Below, piece after piece: positions 1 to 6,636 of a stretch of DNA of 8,730 nt. Positions within the stretch are counted from its first letter, which is position 1. Every line of letters starts with the position of its first letter. Below the pieces are notes generated by a model, which was not told where the DNA came from, did no database searches, and worked only from the letters and a program-made list of their open reading frames with translations. The translations under genes and the position numbers were made by a program. Source of the DNA: B21-G16 sp003644825 [NCBI: Candidatus Zhuqueibacterota bacterium] (GTDB lineage: Bacteria > SM23-31 > B21-G16); the NCBI GenBank assembly GCA_003644825.1, contig QNDJ01000044.1:1-8730 (forward strand), written 5' to 3'.

Positions 1-1
1 A

Positions 2-1672
2 TTAACAGGCAGAGAAACAAGATTAACAAAAGGAGGAAAAGAAGAATTAATGAATGGTGTTCCTGACTGGGTATATCCAGAAGAATTGAATCAGAGGGAA
101 GCATTCTGGTGGTCTTACGATTCAAAAAAGATTGCTTATCTGCAATTTGATGAAAGGCCTGTTCTCCGGTATCCGCTGGTTCATCAGCTCACACCCGATG
201 GAAAACTGGAACTCGAAAGATACCCAAAGGCAGGTGCCCCGAACCCTGTAGTTAAAATCTTTGTTATTGATATTAATACAAAAAAGATAATTAAAATCGA
301 CACGGGAAATAACCCGGATGTTTACATTTTCAAAGTAAGATGGCTAAAAGATAGAAGCGAAATCTCCTTTCAAAGACTGAACAGAAGGCAAAACGTCCTC
401 GAATTTCTTATTGCAAATCCTGAAACCGGCAGGTCTAAGGTAATTGTTACTGAAAAAGAAGACTGCTTTGTAAATACATACGGAGAGCTTCATTTTGTCC
501 AGATTAACAAATCAAAATTCCTGTGGACGTCAGAAAGAACAGGATGGAGGCATATTTACCTGTACGATTTCAACGGAAATCTCTTAAATAGGGTTACTCA
601 GGGAGAATGGCCTGTTGGAAGAATAGTCGGAGTTGATAGAGAAAATGAATGGGTATACTTTACAGGATACAAAAACAGAGGACTGGAAAGTCATATTTTC
701 AGAGTAAAACTAAATGGAGAAAACCTAACAAAATTAAGTAAAGAACCAGGTACTCATTTCCCTGATGTGGCACCATTCTGCAGGTTTTATATTGACTCTT
801 ATTCTTCTTTTGATGTTCCAAGAACAGTAACTTTATACCAGGCTGATGGAACAAAGCTCAGAGAAATCGGAAAAGCTACAAAAGAAAAATATGATTCACT
901 ACACCTGATTAAACCTGAACTTATATCCTTCAAAGCTGCAGATGGTAAAACTGACCTGAATGGAATTATCTATAAACCTGCAGACTTCAATCCCGAAAAG
1001 GCTTATCCGTTAATCTGTTCAGTATATGGAGGTCCTCTATTCCCCAGGGTCAGAAACAGTTTTTATGGAACAAGTTTTGAACACGCACTGGCTCAATTAG
1101 GGTTTATAGTTTTCGTTATGGATAACAGGGGAACACCAAACAGGGGCAAAAAATTTGAAACAGCAACATATCTGAAACTCGGTCAGGTTGACCTTGCTGA
1201 CCAGGTAGCAGGGGTAAAATTTGTCACTCAAAGACCATACATTGATGGTAAAAGAGTTGGAATATATGGAGGCTCCTACGGCGGATATATGACCTGTATG
1301 GCTTTACTTGCAGCACCCGATGTTTATCATGTTGGTGTAGCAAGAGCACCGGTAACAGACTGGAAAAACTATGATTCAATTTACACTGAAAGATATATGC
1401 AAAGACCTCAGGATAACCCTGATGGATACAAAAAAGGTTCCGCTCTCACTTATGCTGAAAATCTGAAAGGAAAATTATTAATTATGCACGGCACCGTCGA
1501 TAACAACGTTCATCCTGCTAATACAATTCAGCTTATCAACGAACTTATAAAACTTAATAAACGTTTTGATATGATTATGATGCCCGAACAAAGACACGGC
1601 TTCAGAGGTCAATACGGAAAATATAGTAGAGAAATTATGGTAGAGTATTTTATTAAACATCTGAAACCATAA
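2..1672 (+). CDS. Dipeptidyl-peptidase IV-type S9 serine peptidase, 5'-partial
   Basis: This enzyme probably removes X-Pro or X-Ala dipeptides from peptide N-termini, outside the cytoplasm in most relatives. The frame is open to the window edge, 16 codons upstream of the ATG at 50, and those codons fit the family. The gene therefore starts outside the window, and any signal peptide is not visible. Numbered from that ATG, residues 1 to about 285 are beta-propeller and the rest is the alpha/beta hydrolase. WVYPEE carries the paired glutamates (11 and 12) that bind the substrate N-terminus in DPP-IV. VYGG supplies the oxyanion tyrosine (326). The triad is Ser409 in GGSYGG, Asp484 in HGTVDNNVH and His516 in RHGF. 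All catalytic residues are present and the C-terminus is complete. The gene converges on the minus-strand run. The S9 assignment is firm; the DPP-IV subtype is likely from the Glu-Glu motif. Confidence 0.93.
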   Translation, partial: LTGRETRLTKGGKEELMNGVPDWVYPEELNQREAFWWSYDSKKIAYLQFDERPVLRYPLVHQLTPDGKLELERYPKAGAPNPVVKIFVIDINTKKIIKIDTGNNPDVYIFKVRWLKDRSEISFQRLNRRQNVLEFLIANPETGRSKVIVTEKEDCFVNTYGELHFVQINKSKFLWTSERTGWRHIYLYDFNGNLLNRVTQGEWPVGRIVGVDRENEWVYFTGYKNRGLESHIFRVKLNGENLTKLSKEPGTHFPDVAPFCRFYIDSYSSFDVPRTVTLYQADGTKLREIGKATKEKYDSLHLIKPELISFKAADGKTDLNGIIYKPADFNPEKAYPLICSVYGGPLFPRVRNSFYGTSFEHALAQLGFIVFVMDNRGTPNRGKKFETATYLKLGQVDLADQVAGVKFVTQRPYIDGKRVGIYGGSYGGYMTCMALLAAPDVYHVGVARAPVTDWKNYDSIYTERYMQRPQDNPDGYKKGSALTYAENLKGKLLIMHGTVDNNVHPANTIQLINELIKLNKRFDMIMMPEQRHGFRGQYGKYSREIMVEYFIKHLKP

Positions 1673-1921
1673 TATAATCTCTGTCATACAAACATTATAC
1701 ACCTGACGGAGCTCTTTTTAAAATACAAAACCTTTTATCAGAATCAACAGCAGAGAAATCTCTTGAATTTCTGGTTGCATTCCAAAATCAAAATAGTGTA
1801 TATGAATGCCGCCCAATGGAATTTTTAATAAACCACTTCATACAGCAAAAAATAACTTAAAAAAGGCTCTATATCTGTATTAAAAAATTCGTTAAATTAG
1901 CGAAATTATCTGTTTGTATAA
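1673..1921. other. Convergent intergenic gap with a possible gene remnant
   Basis: This spacer lies between the plus-strand peptidase and the minus-strand operon. No RNA gene or strong terminator is visible. One plus-strand frame is open from 1678 to the stop at 1858-1860, about 60 codons, and has a protein-like composition (for example ESTAEKSLEFLVAFQNQNS). Its only ATG is at 1816 and no ribosome binding site is seen. It could be the 3' remnant of a lost gene or chance. A second frame is also open to 1828, which weakens the coding case. I do not recognise the peptide. Confidence 0.3.
1882..1904 (-). terminator. Weak terminator-like hairpin after the minus-strand run
   Basis: Read on the minus strand, a 4-bp inverted repeat (TTCG and CGAA) encloses a 9-base AT-rich loop and is followed by a run of six T. 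It lies about 20 bases past the last stop of the operon, where a terminator is expected. The stem is short and AT-flanked, so this may not be functional. Confidence 0.22.
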
Positions 1922-2438
1922 TTATGGAATCATCATTTCCTTCAGGGGCATACGTCTGGACTTGATAGGCCATATTGCAGGCCAGCCCACTGCAATATGA
2001 CAAACGGGTTCTATATAATCCTGTAAACCATAGCTTTTCCTGAACTTTTTTGCTGTTTTATCCGTTCTTGTAAGCCAGACAGCTCCCAGTCCTAAGGCAT
2101 GTGCCATCAAACATATATGGTCAGTTGCAGCAGCAACATCAAGTAGCTGGTTATGCAGAACAAGCCTATTGTGCCCAACAGTTTCATAAATACGTTTGTC
2201 ATAACATACAACAATTAATACACAACGGTCCATTGGAGTAGGAATATCACTCCAGACCATTTTCGCTTTCTCCGGGTCTCGAATTACTATAAAGCGAACA
2301 ATATCCAGATTGCAGGCTGTTGGTGCTGCTCTACCTGCTTCAAGTATCTGTTCAATCATATCGTCAGGTATTTCTTTTCCGGGAACCCAATTCCGAATAG
2401 AACGCCGTTCATATATAAGCCTTTTTTACTACATCCAT
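1922..2438 (-). CDS. Nitroreductase-family domain, frameshifted at its N-terminus
   Basis: This is an FMN-dependent nitroreductase-fold oxidoreductase; substrate unknown. The clean frame reads ERRSIRNWVPGKEIPDD, then MIEQILEAGRAAPTACN, and ends with GLGAVWLT and HIAVGWP. RRSIR (FMN phosphate contact) and the GLGAVW region are family hallmarks. The ATG at 2357-2359 would omit RRSIR and is a poor start. In-frame sequence upstream of RRSIR has no ATG, GTG or TTG before a stop. The natural beginning, MDVVKK at 2438, lies in the reading frame of the upstream ATC-hydrolase ORF. Removing one base (for example one A of the A6 run at 2422-2427) gives MDVVKRLIYERRSIRNW, and a 171-residue nitroreductase, a normal length for the family. 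As written, the gene is broken or needs +1 frameshifting. The family is clear; expression is uncertain. Confidence 0.8.
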
Positions 2439-3158
2439 TTCAGTCTCTGTAAAGGGCTCCGGAATATCTGTATCAAGCTGAATTTTTTCTCCTTTTCGGA
2501 GCTTTTCAGCTATTGGATAAAGCTCACATTCTATAGTATGATGAATCCTCTCTCGAAAAAGAGCTCGTAAACAGGAAGGCTCCATATTTATCAGGTCCTC
2601 TTTTGTATATCGCTTACAATAGGACCACACAGTATTAACAGGTTCTTCACTGGTGTTTTTATTATTTTTTTCAGATACTATCCTTGCAACAAGCTCACAA
2701 TAAGGGTCTCCATTCAAAATATTTTTAGTATGTATATATTCATATTCAGGATTAAATCCGAACATTTTAGCCTGATCTACATAACAGTAAAATCTTGCTA
2801 TTTCGGGTTTACCCAGCTTAATCCACTCAGATGCCAGAGGGCAATAGCACACTCGAGTTCTTTCTTCACCTTCCACCTGAACAACCTCCCATTTCCACGC
2901 CATCTCTGGAATATCCTCCTCAAAATTCTCAGGAACAGGGGCAACTCCTTTTTCTTCTGCTTTTTTCCTCGCTTCTCTACCAATATGTTCACCATAAGCA
3001 GAAATTGCTTTTCTTATTATCTCAATTCCTGATTCTTGGCCCAGTTGTTCAATTATTGTATCAGCAAAATAATGATATAGCAAAGCAAGTCGTCTGATTG
3101 CCAGGTTTACCTGTTGCATAGCCTCCTTTTTAGAAATCATCTCTTCATCATCTAACAT
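2409..3158 (-). CDS. L-2-amino-thiazoline-4-carboxylate (ATC) hydrolase-like protein
   Basis: The protein resembles the ATC-hydrolase family, named for opening L-2-amino-delta2-thiazoline-4-carboxylate on the way to cysteine. Most members are uncharacterised, so the substrate here is only a guess. The N-terminal helical part contains YGEHIGREARKKAEEKG. The core signature CPLASEWIKLGKPEIARFYC is followed by YVDQAK, GFNPEYEYIHTKNIL and GDPYCE, with several conserved Cys and His residues. No signal peptide or membrane segment is seen. The ATG start has GGAGGT six bases upstream. The last nine residues (MDVVKKAYI) look like the start of a nitroreductase, not the end of a hydrolase, and the stop falls just after a one-base shift. 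Without the shift the ORF would be a 411-residue hydrolase-nitroreductase fusion. The gene follows the small membrane protein by 48 bases. Confidence 0.8.
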   Translation of the reverse strand: MLDDEEMISKKEAMQQVNLAIRRLALLYHYFADTIIEQLGQESGIEIIRKAISAYGEHIGREARKKAEEKGVAPVPENFEEDIPEMAWKWEVVQVEGEERTRVCYCPLASEWIKLGKPEIARFYCYVDQAKMFGFNPEYEYIHTKNILNGDPYCELVARIVSEKNNKNTSEEPVNTVWSYCKRYTKEDLINMEPSCLRALFRERIHHTIECELYPIAEKLRKGEKIQLDTDIPEPFTETEMDVVKKAYI

Positions 3159-3164
3159 ATTTAT

Positions 3165-3170
3165 ACCTCC
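3165..3170 (-). promoter_or_regulatory. Shine-Dalgarno site of the ATC-hydrolase-like gene
   Basis: GGAGGT on the minus strand lies six bases before the ATG at 3156-3158. It favours this start over the later ATG of the AMQQVN segment, whose own GGAGG is too close to it. Confidence 0.7.
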
Positions 3171-3206
3171 ATATAATCTCTATTTCCGATAAATGATTAA
3201 AAAATA

Positions 3207-3407
3207 CTACGGTTTTGCCAGAATTACAATACAACTCACTGTTAATACCAGACCAATTATAAGAACAGGAAAACGTGAACCATCACTAATAAAACCAATT
3301 GCACCATAAATTGCAAGAGCATTACCAATAAAATTAAGTATAAGCCCCCATACACGCAAAGAGAAAAATCCTATTTTACGGTTAAGATTTATCATTTTAT
3401 CCACCAT
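3207..3407 (-). CDS. Small two-helix membrane protein
   Basis: I do not recognise this 62-66 residue protein. It has a short basic N-terminus (MINLNRKIGFF), then two hydrophobic stretches that would form a hairpin in the inner membrane: roughly VWGLILNFIGNALAIYGAIG, and FPVLIIGLVLTVSCIVIL near the C-terminus. Two starts are possible. The ATG at 3405-3407 lacks a ribosome binding site. The ATG at 3393-3395 overlaps the stop of the NRAMP-like gene (ATGA) and has GGTGGA four bases upstream, so the shorter 62-residue form seems more likely. The overlap points to translational coupling with the transporter and perhaps to an accessory-subunit role. That role is inferred from position only. The frame is intact although its upstream partner is broken. 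Confidence 0.6.
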   Translation of the reverse strand: MVDKMINLNRKIGFFSLRVWGLILNFIGNALAIYGAIGFISDGSRFPVLIIGLVLTVSCIVILAKP

Positions 3408-4197
3408 CCCAATCTGTTAAAAACATAAATAATCGCTATACAATTAATCAGTGTAATCTGAATCAAAATACCCGGATTCCATAAGTATGACCTGTTCTTA
3501 TACCTTCCCAGCACTCTTTTATCGTTGAAAAGTATATAAAAAGACCAGCCCACAATATTATTGGTCAGAGATGAAAAAGCACCTATGGTAATAACAAGCC
3601 ATACCGGCCTTGGATACCAGACAGCAAGAAAACCAATTTGAGGTAAAAGTGCACAAACCCGCCACCTCCAGGTATTAACATCGGGCTTCCAGCCAAAAGC
3701 TTCATGAATTGCTATTGCACAGGCAAGGCTCATACCTATTGTAGTGGTAACAGGAACTGCAAGAAAACCAATATAAAATAAAACCTGTGACCAAGTTTGA
3801 CCCAACAGCGGCATAAGTGCCCGTGCTAATTCAGGCGCAGTTTCAGGATGAGTTCCCAATTTGTGCAGGGTGCCAGCAAATACTCCAATTACCAGATAAT
3901 TAACAATTACATAGGATAAAAATAAACCGGTAAATACATCAAAACGTGCCAGAGACTCGTGTTTTTTTCCCCACCCCCAGGAAAGCCCTGTATAAATGTA
4001 CCGCTCCAAGGGTGATGGCAGAATCCATAAATCCAGGGCCTCCAAGGCGGAGATAACCCCAGAATCTTAAAAAAAAAGGATTTACTCTTCAGTAATTCAA
4101 GTTTTTTAACTTCTGCTTCAAGAACATCATCAGGAATTTTTTCTGCTATGGGATACTGGACCACCTGGAACTGTTTGTTTTCTCTTTCTGATACCAC
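3392..4197 (-). pseudogene. NRAMP-like divalent metal transporter, frameshifted and shortened
   Basis: This is a remnant of an NRAMP-superfamily inner-membrane transporter. Three frames must be joined. From a GTG at 4195-4197 the first frame gives a soluble N-terminus (VVQYPIAEKIPDDVLEAEV). After the nine-base T/A run at 4069-4077 the next frame gives WGYLRLGGPGFMDSAITLGA, the glycine-rich first helix of the subgroup. After the run at 3962-3968 the third frame gives GKKHESLARFDVFTG and about five membrane segments to the stop at 3392 (longest open stretch 3392-4045, 217 aa). Deleting one base from each run joins all three, but yields only about 267 residues against roughly 400-450 for the family. 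Helices 2-7 appear to be missing, because helix 1 connects almost directly to the helix 7/8 loop. An internal deletion plus two shifts argues for a pseudogene. The family call rests on motif memory. Confidence 0.7.
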
Positions 4198-4222
4198 CCT
4201 GATTGATTCCTGTTATAATAAT

Positions 4223-4645
4223 TCACTTATCTTTCTTTCTTATTATCTCAAAAACGACCGGATTATATGCATCTGGACAGGCAGACGTTGACCTGTCAGG
4301 ATTTTCAAGCCATGGAAATTGTGCCCCATACATCATCGCAAACACCTTCGGAAGTATGCTATAAAGAGCATGAATACATATTCTTCCATCAACTCCTGTT
4401 TCAGTAAACCTTATTGAGTCACCAATTTTATGCCCCAGAGCACAGGTTCCTTTCTGACTAATAACATTTATTTCTACAACATAAGCCATTTTTTTCTCCT
4501 TTCTGAATTTTAAATAAAGTTTCTCACAGGGTTCATTTAAGCTAACAAAAGGTAAAAACCCCATCACTGCAAAAGAAAATGCTTTGCAGAATTCTCTCCT
4601 GTCAAAACAAAATCTACGCATTTCTAATTCATCAAATTGACACAA
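4223..4645 (-). CDS. TIGR04076-family protein with a twin-arginine-like leader
   Basis: The function of this family is unknown. The C-terminal 88 residues match the family closely: VVEINVISQKGTCALGHKIG, then FPWLENPD, ACPD and NPVVFEI. The conserved cysteines in GTC, RIC and ACPD suggest metal or redox chemistry. Ahead of this domain are 52 residues with a Tat-like signal: DRREFCK (residues 15-21), then the hydrophobic stretch AFSFAVMGFLPFVSL, with no clear cleavage site. The TTG start at 4643-4645 has a near-perfect AGGAGGT six bases upstream. That site sits on the stop of the flippase-like gene, so the two are probably coupled. A second strong site lies before the ATG at 4487-4489, which would yield the domain alone. 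Both an exported and a cytosolic form may be made. The domain is intact, unlike its downstream neighbour. Confidence 0.82.
   Translation of the reverse strand: MCQFDELEMRRFCFDRREFCKAFSFAVMGFLPFVSLNEPCEKLYLKFRKEKKMAYVVEINVISQKGTCALGHKIGDSIRFTETGVDGRICIHALYSILPKVFAMMYGAQFPWLENPDRSTSACPDAYNPVVFEIIRKKDK
4496..4503 (-). promoter_or_regulatory. Internal Shine-Dalgarno for a short TIGR04076 form
   Basis: GAAAGGAG on the minus strand lies six bases before the in-frame ATG at 4487-4489. Translation from there gives an 88-residue protein without the Tat-like leader, which is the usual length of the family. Confidence 0.55.
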
Positions 4646-4651
4646 TTTTAT

Positions 4652-4658
4652 ACCTCCT
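4652..4658 (-). promoter_or_regulatory. Shine-Dalgarno for the TTG-started TIGR04076 gene
   Basis: AGGAGGT on the minus strand overlaps the TGA of the flippase-like gene and lies six bases before TTG 4643-4645. It supports the unusual start codon and translational coupling to the upstream gene. Confidence 0.7.
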
Positions 4659-5599
4659 CAATTTTTATTTCTTTTATCCGTCAGTATAGAAAAAATAATT
4701 ATCCCAAATCCAATCACTGCAGGTAAAAAAACATTCACCGAAAACAACAATATAGAAGAATCAAACGCTGAAGAACTATTAATCGAAAATCTCGAAAAGA
4801 AAAATATTGATGCACCCTCTCTTACACCTAAATCACCAACCGATACCGGAATTAAACTCTTTGTAAATATAGTTGCAATGGAAGACAGATATCCCGGAAA
4901 AATACTTATCCGTTGAAATGCATTAACAAATATATAAAACTGGGTAATGTATATAAAAAATGTAACCGATGAATAGATAAAAACAATTAAAGCTTTACCC
5001 CTTGTAAACTCATCAAACAAACTCAAAAATCGTTTTATTTTTTCTCTTTTTGGTAGAATGATATTTATATTATAAACAAAGCTCCTAAATAACTCCGGAT
5101 TGATAGCAAAATACAAAACTACTATAAGAAAAAAAAATGTTATAACAAGAATGGGAATAAGTAAAAAAATGGAAAATTTAAAATTAAATACCAGCAAATA
5201 TGCAACAGACAATAAACCGAATAGTATAGTTACCAGCAAAGAATAGACCCTGTCTATAATTGTATACCCGAGGATTTTTATTCTATCACTACCCCGGATA
5301 AAGAATGCTCTTGAAATTTCACCAACCCTTCCTGGAGTAACCATTCCAACAGAAAAACCAGCAAAAAACGATTTTATAACCTCCGGAGTTTTTATTGAAG
5401 GATTCCCGAGATTGAGAAGAAACCTCCACTTCAACAACTGCATCATTATGTTCGGTATAAAAAGTAACACACCGATTAATAATAACAGAAAATCCGCCTT
5501 CCTGAATGCAGATATTATTTCATCATAGTTAATAAACCTTATAAGAAAAAAAAGAATAACAAATGCAATAATAATCTTTATTACTAAAAATTTTCTCAA
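4658..5599 (-). CDS. LPG-synthase-TM / flippase-like integral membrane protein
   Basis: This polytopic inner-membrane protein belongs to the lysylphosphatidylglycerol-synthase transmembrane (UPF0104, AglD-like) family. Relatives lacking the catalytic domain are thought to move or handle lipid-linked substrates. At 313 residues it is the usual membrane-only length and has no aminoacyl-transferase domain. About eight hydrophobic segments are visible, starting with IIIAFVILFFLIRFI. Two signatures are present: FSVGMVTPGRVGEISRA near residue 90 and PVSVGDLGVREGA near residue 258. The start is a TTG with AAGGGG five bases upstream, inside the last codons of the radical SAM gene; no in-frame ATG lies near the N-terminus. 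One base separates it from the radical SAM stop, so the two are likely co-translated and may share a lipid or surface-polymer pathway. The substrate is unknown. Confidence 0.87.
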   Translation of the reverse strand: MRKFLVIKIIIAFVILFFLIRFINYDEIISAFRKADFLLLLIGVLLFIPNIMMQLLKWRFLLNLGNPSIKTPEVIKSFFAGFSVGMVTPGRVGEISRAFFIRGSDRIKILGYTIIDRVYSLLVTILFGLLSVAYLLVFNFKFSIFLLIPILVITFFFLIVVLYFAINPELFRSFVYNINIILPKREKIKRFLSLFDEFTRGKALIVFIYSSVTFFIYITQFYIFVNAFQRISIFPGYLSSIATIFTKSLIPVSVGDLGVREGASIFFFSRFSINSSSAFDSSILLFSVNVFLPAVIGFGIIIFSILTDKRNKN

Positions 5600-5600
5600 T

Positions 5601-6632
5601 CTAACCCCTTGTAATTATATGAGGTATTTTTAATGTCTCAATACAATTATTACATATATCAATTTGTTTCTGGTTCTGTAATATTCTTTTTCTGAACTTC
5701 CTGCTTGCAGGTGCTTTCCATAAAGATAAAGCATTCTTTTTCTTAAATACATTACCCAGATTATACCTGGCATCTTTATCAAAACAGCAGGGAACAAAGG
5801 TTCCGTCCCAGGTTATAACCATATTTGCCCATACTCTTTTACATCTGTTTTTTACTTTACCTTTAAAATTTATTCCTTCTCCATCATAAGTATATCTGCT
5901 TAACTCATTTTTTGAAGGTAAAAATTCATCAAATCCCAATTCTGGATAAATCTGCACTGTTTTAACAATATAACCATCACAACCTATCTCTCCTGTCAAT
6001 CTCTTAAATTCCTCCAGCTCATCCTCATTATGCTTCATAAGCAGAAATTGTAGAAATACTAACGGCCGGGGAAAATTATTACGATTTCTTCTACTTATTA
6101 TTTCCTGGATACCATCAAGAACTCTTTTGAAGCTTCCTCCTTTTCTATACTTGTTGTAGGTTATTTCGTTAGTGCCATCTAAAGAAATAATCAACTTTTC
6201 AAGCCCTGAATTTACAATATTTTCCGCTGTCCTCTCGATATCTGTAAAATTACCGTTGGTATTTACTGTAGTCATAATTTTATTTTCTTTTGCATAATTA
6301 ATCATTGAAAAGATATCGTTGTTCAAAAAGGGTTCACCCTGAAAATATAAGAGAACTTCCAGCAAATACTTTCCAAGCTCATCAATAATTTTTTTGAAGT
6401 CATTAAACTTCAGGTGTCCTTTTTTTCTTTTCAACAGCCCTGCACCTGATGGGCATTGAGGACAACTCAAGTTGCAAAAATTTGTTGGCTCAATGGTCAA
6501 TATAAATGGATAATTTAATACAATGGGAACACTAAAAACAAGAGATAAACCATAAGAAATAAATGTATTGATTATATTTAAGGTTTTCCTGAAAGTCAAA
6601 TATTTGAAATATTTGAACCCCATACTTTTCAT
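5601..6632 (-). CDS. Radical SAM/SPASM domain protein
   Basis: This is a radical S-adenosylmethionine enzyme with a C-terminal auxiliary cluster domain. CNLSCPQC (CX3CX2C) at residues 53-60 from the chosen ATG binds the SAM [4Fe-4S] cluster. YFQGEPFLN is the GGE-like motif and LIISLDGT follows the usual barrel pattern. The SPASM part has cysteines at 264, 282/283, 327 and 330 (RCKRVWAN, VPCCFDKD, CNNC). The start chosen is the ATG at 6630-6632, four bases after the RNase R stop; relatives begin with a similar amphipathic lead-in. An ATG at 6672-6674 and a TTG at 6684-6686 extend the frame into RNase R, and none of the three has a strong ribosome binding site. No precursor peptide gene is adjacent, so peptide maturation is not indicated. 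Pairing with the flippase-like gene suggests envelope or lipid modification, an inference only. Confidence 0.87.
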   Translation of the reverse strand: MKSMGFKYFKYLTFRKTLNIINTFISYGLSLVFSVPIVLNYPFILTIEPTNFCNLSCPQCPSGAGLLKRKKGHLKFNDFKKIIDELGKYLLEVLLYFQGEPFLNNDIFSMINYAKENKIMTTVNTNGNFTDIERTAENIVNSGLEKLIISLDGTNEITYNKYRKGGSFKRVLDGIQEIISRRNRNNFPRPLVFLQFLLMKHNEDELEEFKRLTGEIGCDGYIVKTVQIYPELGFDEFLPSKNELSRYTYDGEGINFKGKVKNRCKRVWANMVITWDGTFVPCCFDKDARYNLGNVFKKKNALSLWKAPASRKFRKRILQNQKQIDICNNCIETLKIPHIITRG

Positions 6633-6636
6633 AAAT

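Noticed and set aside
50-52. ATG at 50 as the true start of the S9 peptidase
   Set aside because: The frame continues upstream to the window edge with family-like sequence, and the protein would lack the first propeller blades. The gene is partial.
1478-1702. Minus-strand 74-codon ORF over the end of the peptidase
   Set aside because: It lies antisense to the catalytic Asp/His region of a well-conserved gene and resembles no known family.
2357-2359. ATG of MIEQILEAGR as the nitroreductase start
   Set aside because: It would drop the conserved RRSIRNW segment that is clearly encoded just upstream in the same frame.
2418-2428. A AAA AAG heptamer at the hydrolase/nitroreductase junction as a programmed -1 frameshift site
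   Set aside because: It is in the right phase for -1 slippage, but the -1 frame starts MNGVLFGIGFPEKK and soon stops. The nitroreductase lies in the +1 frame.
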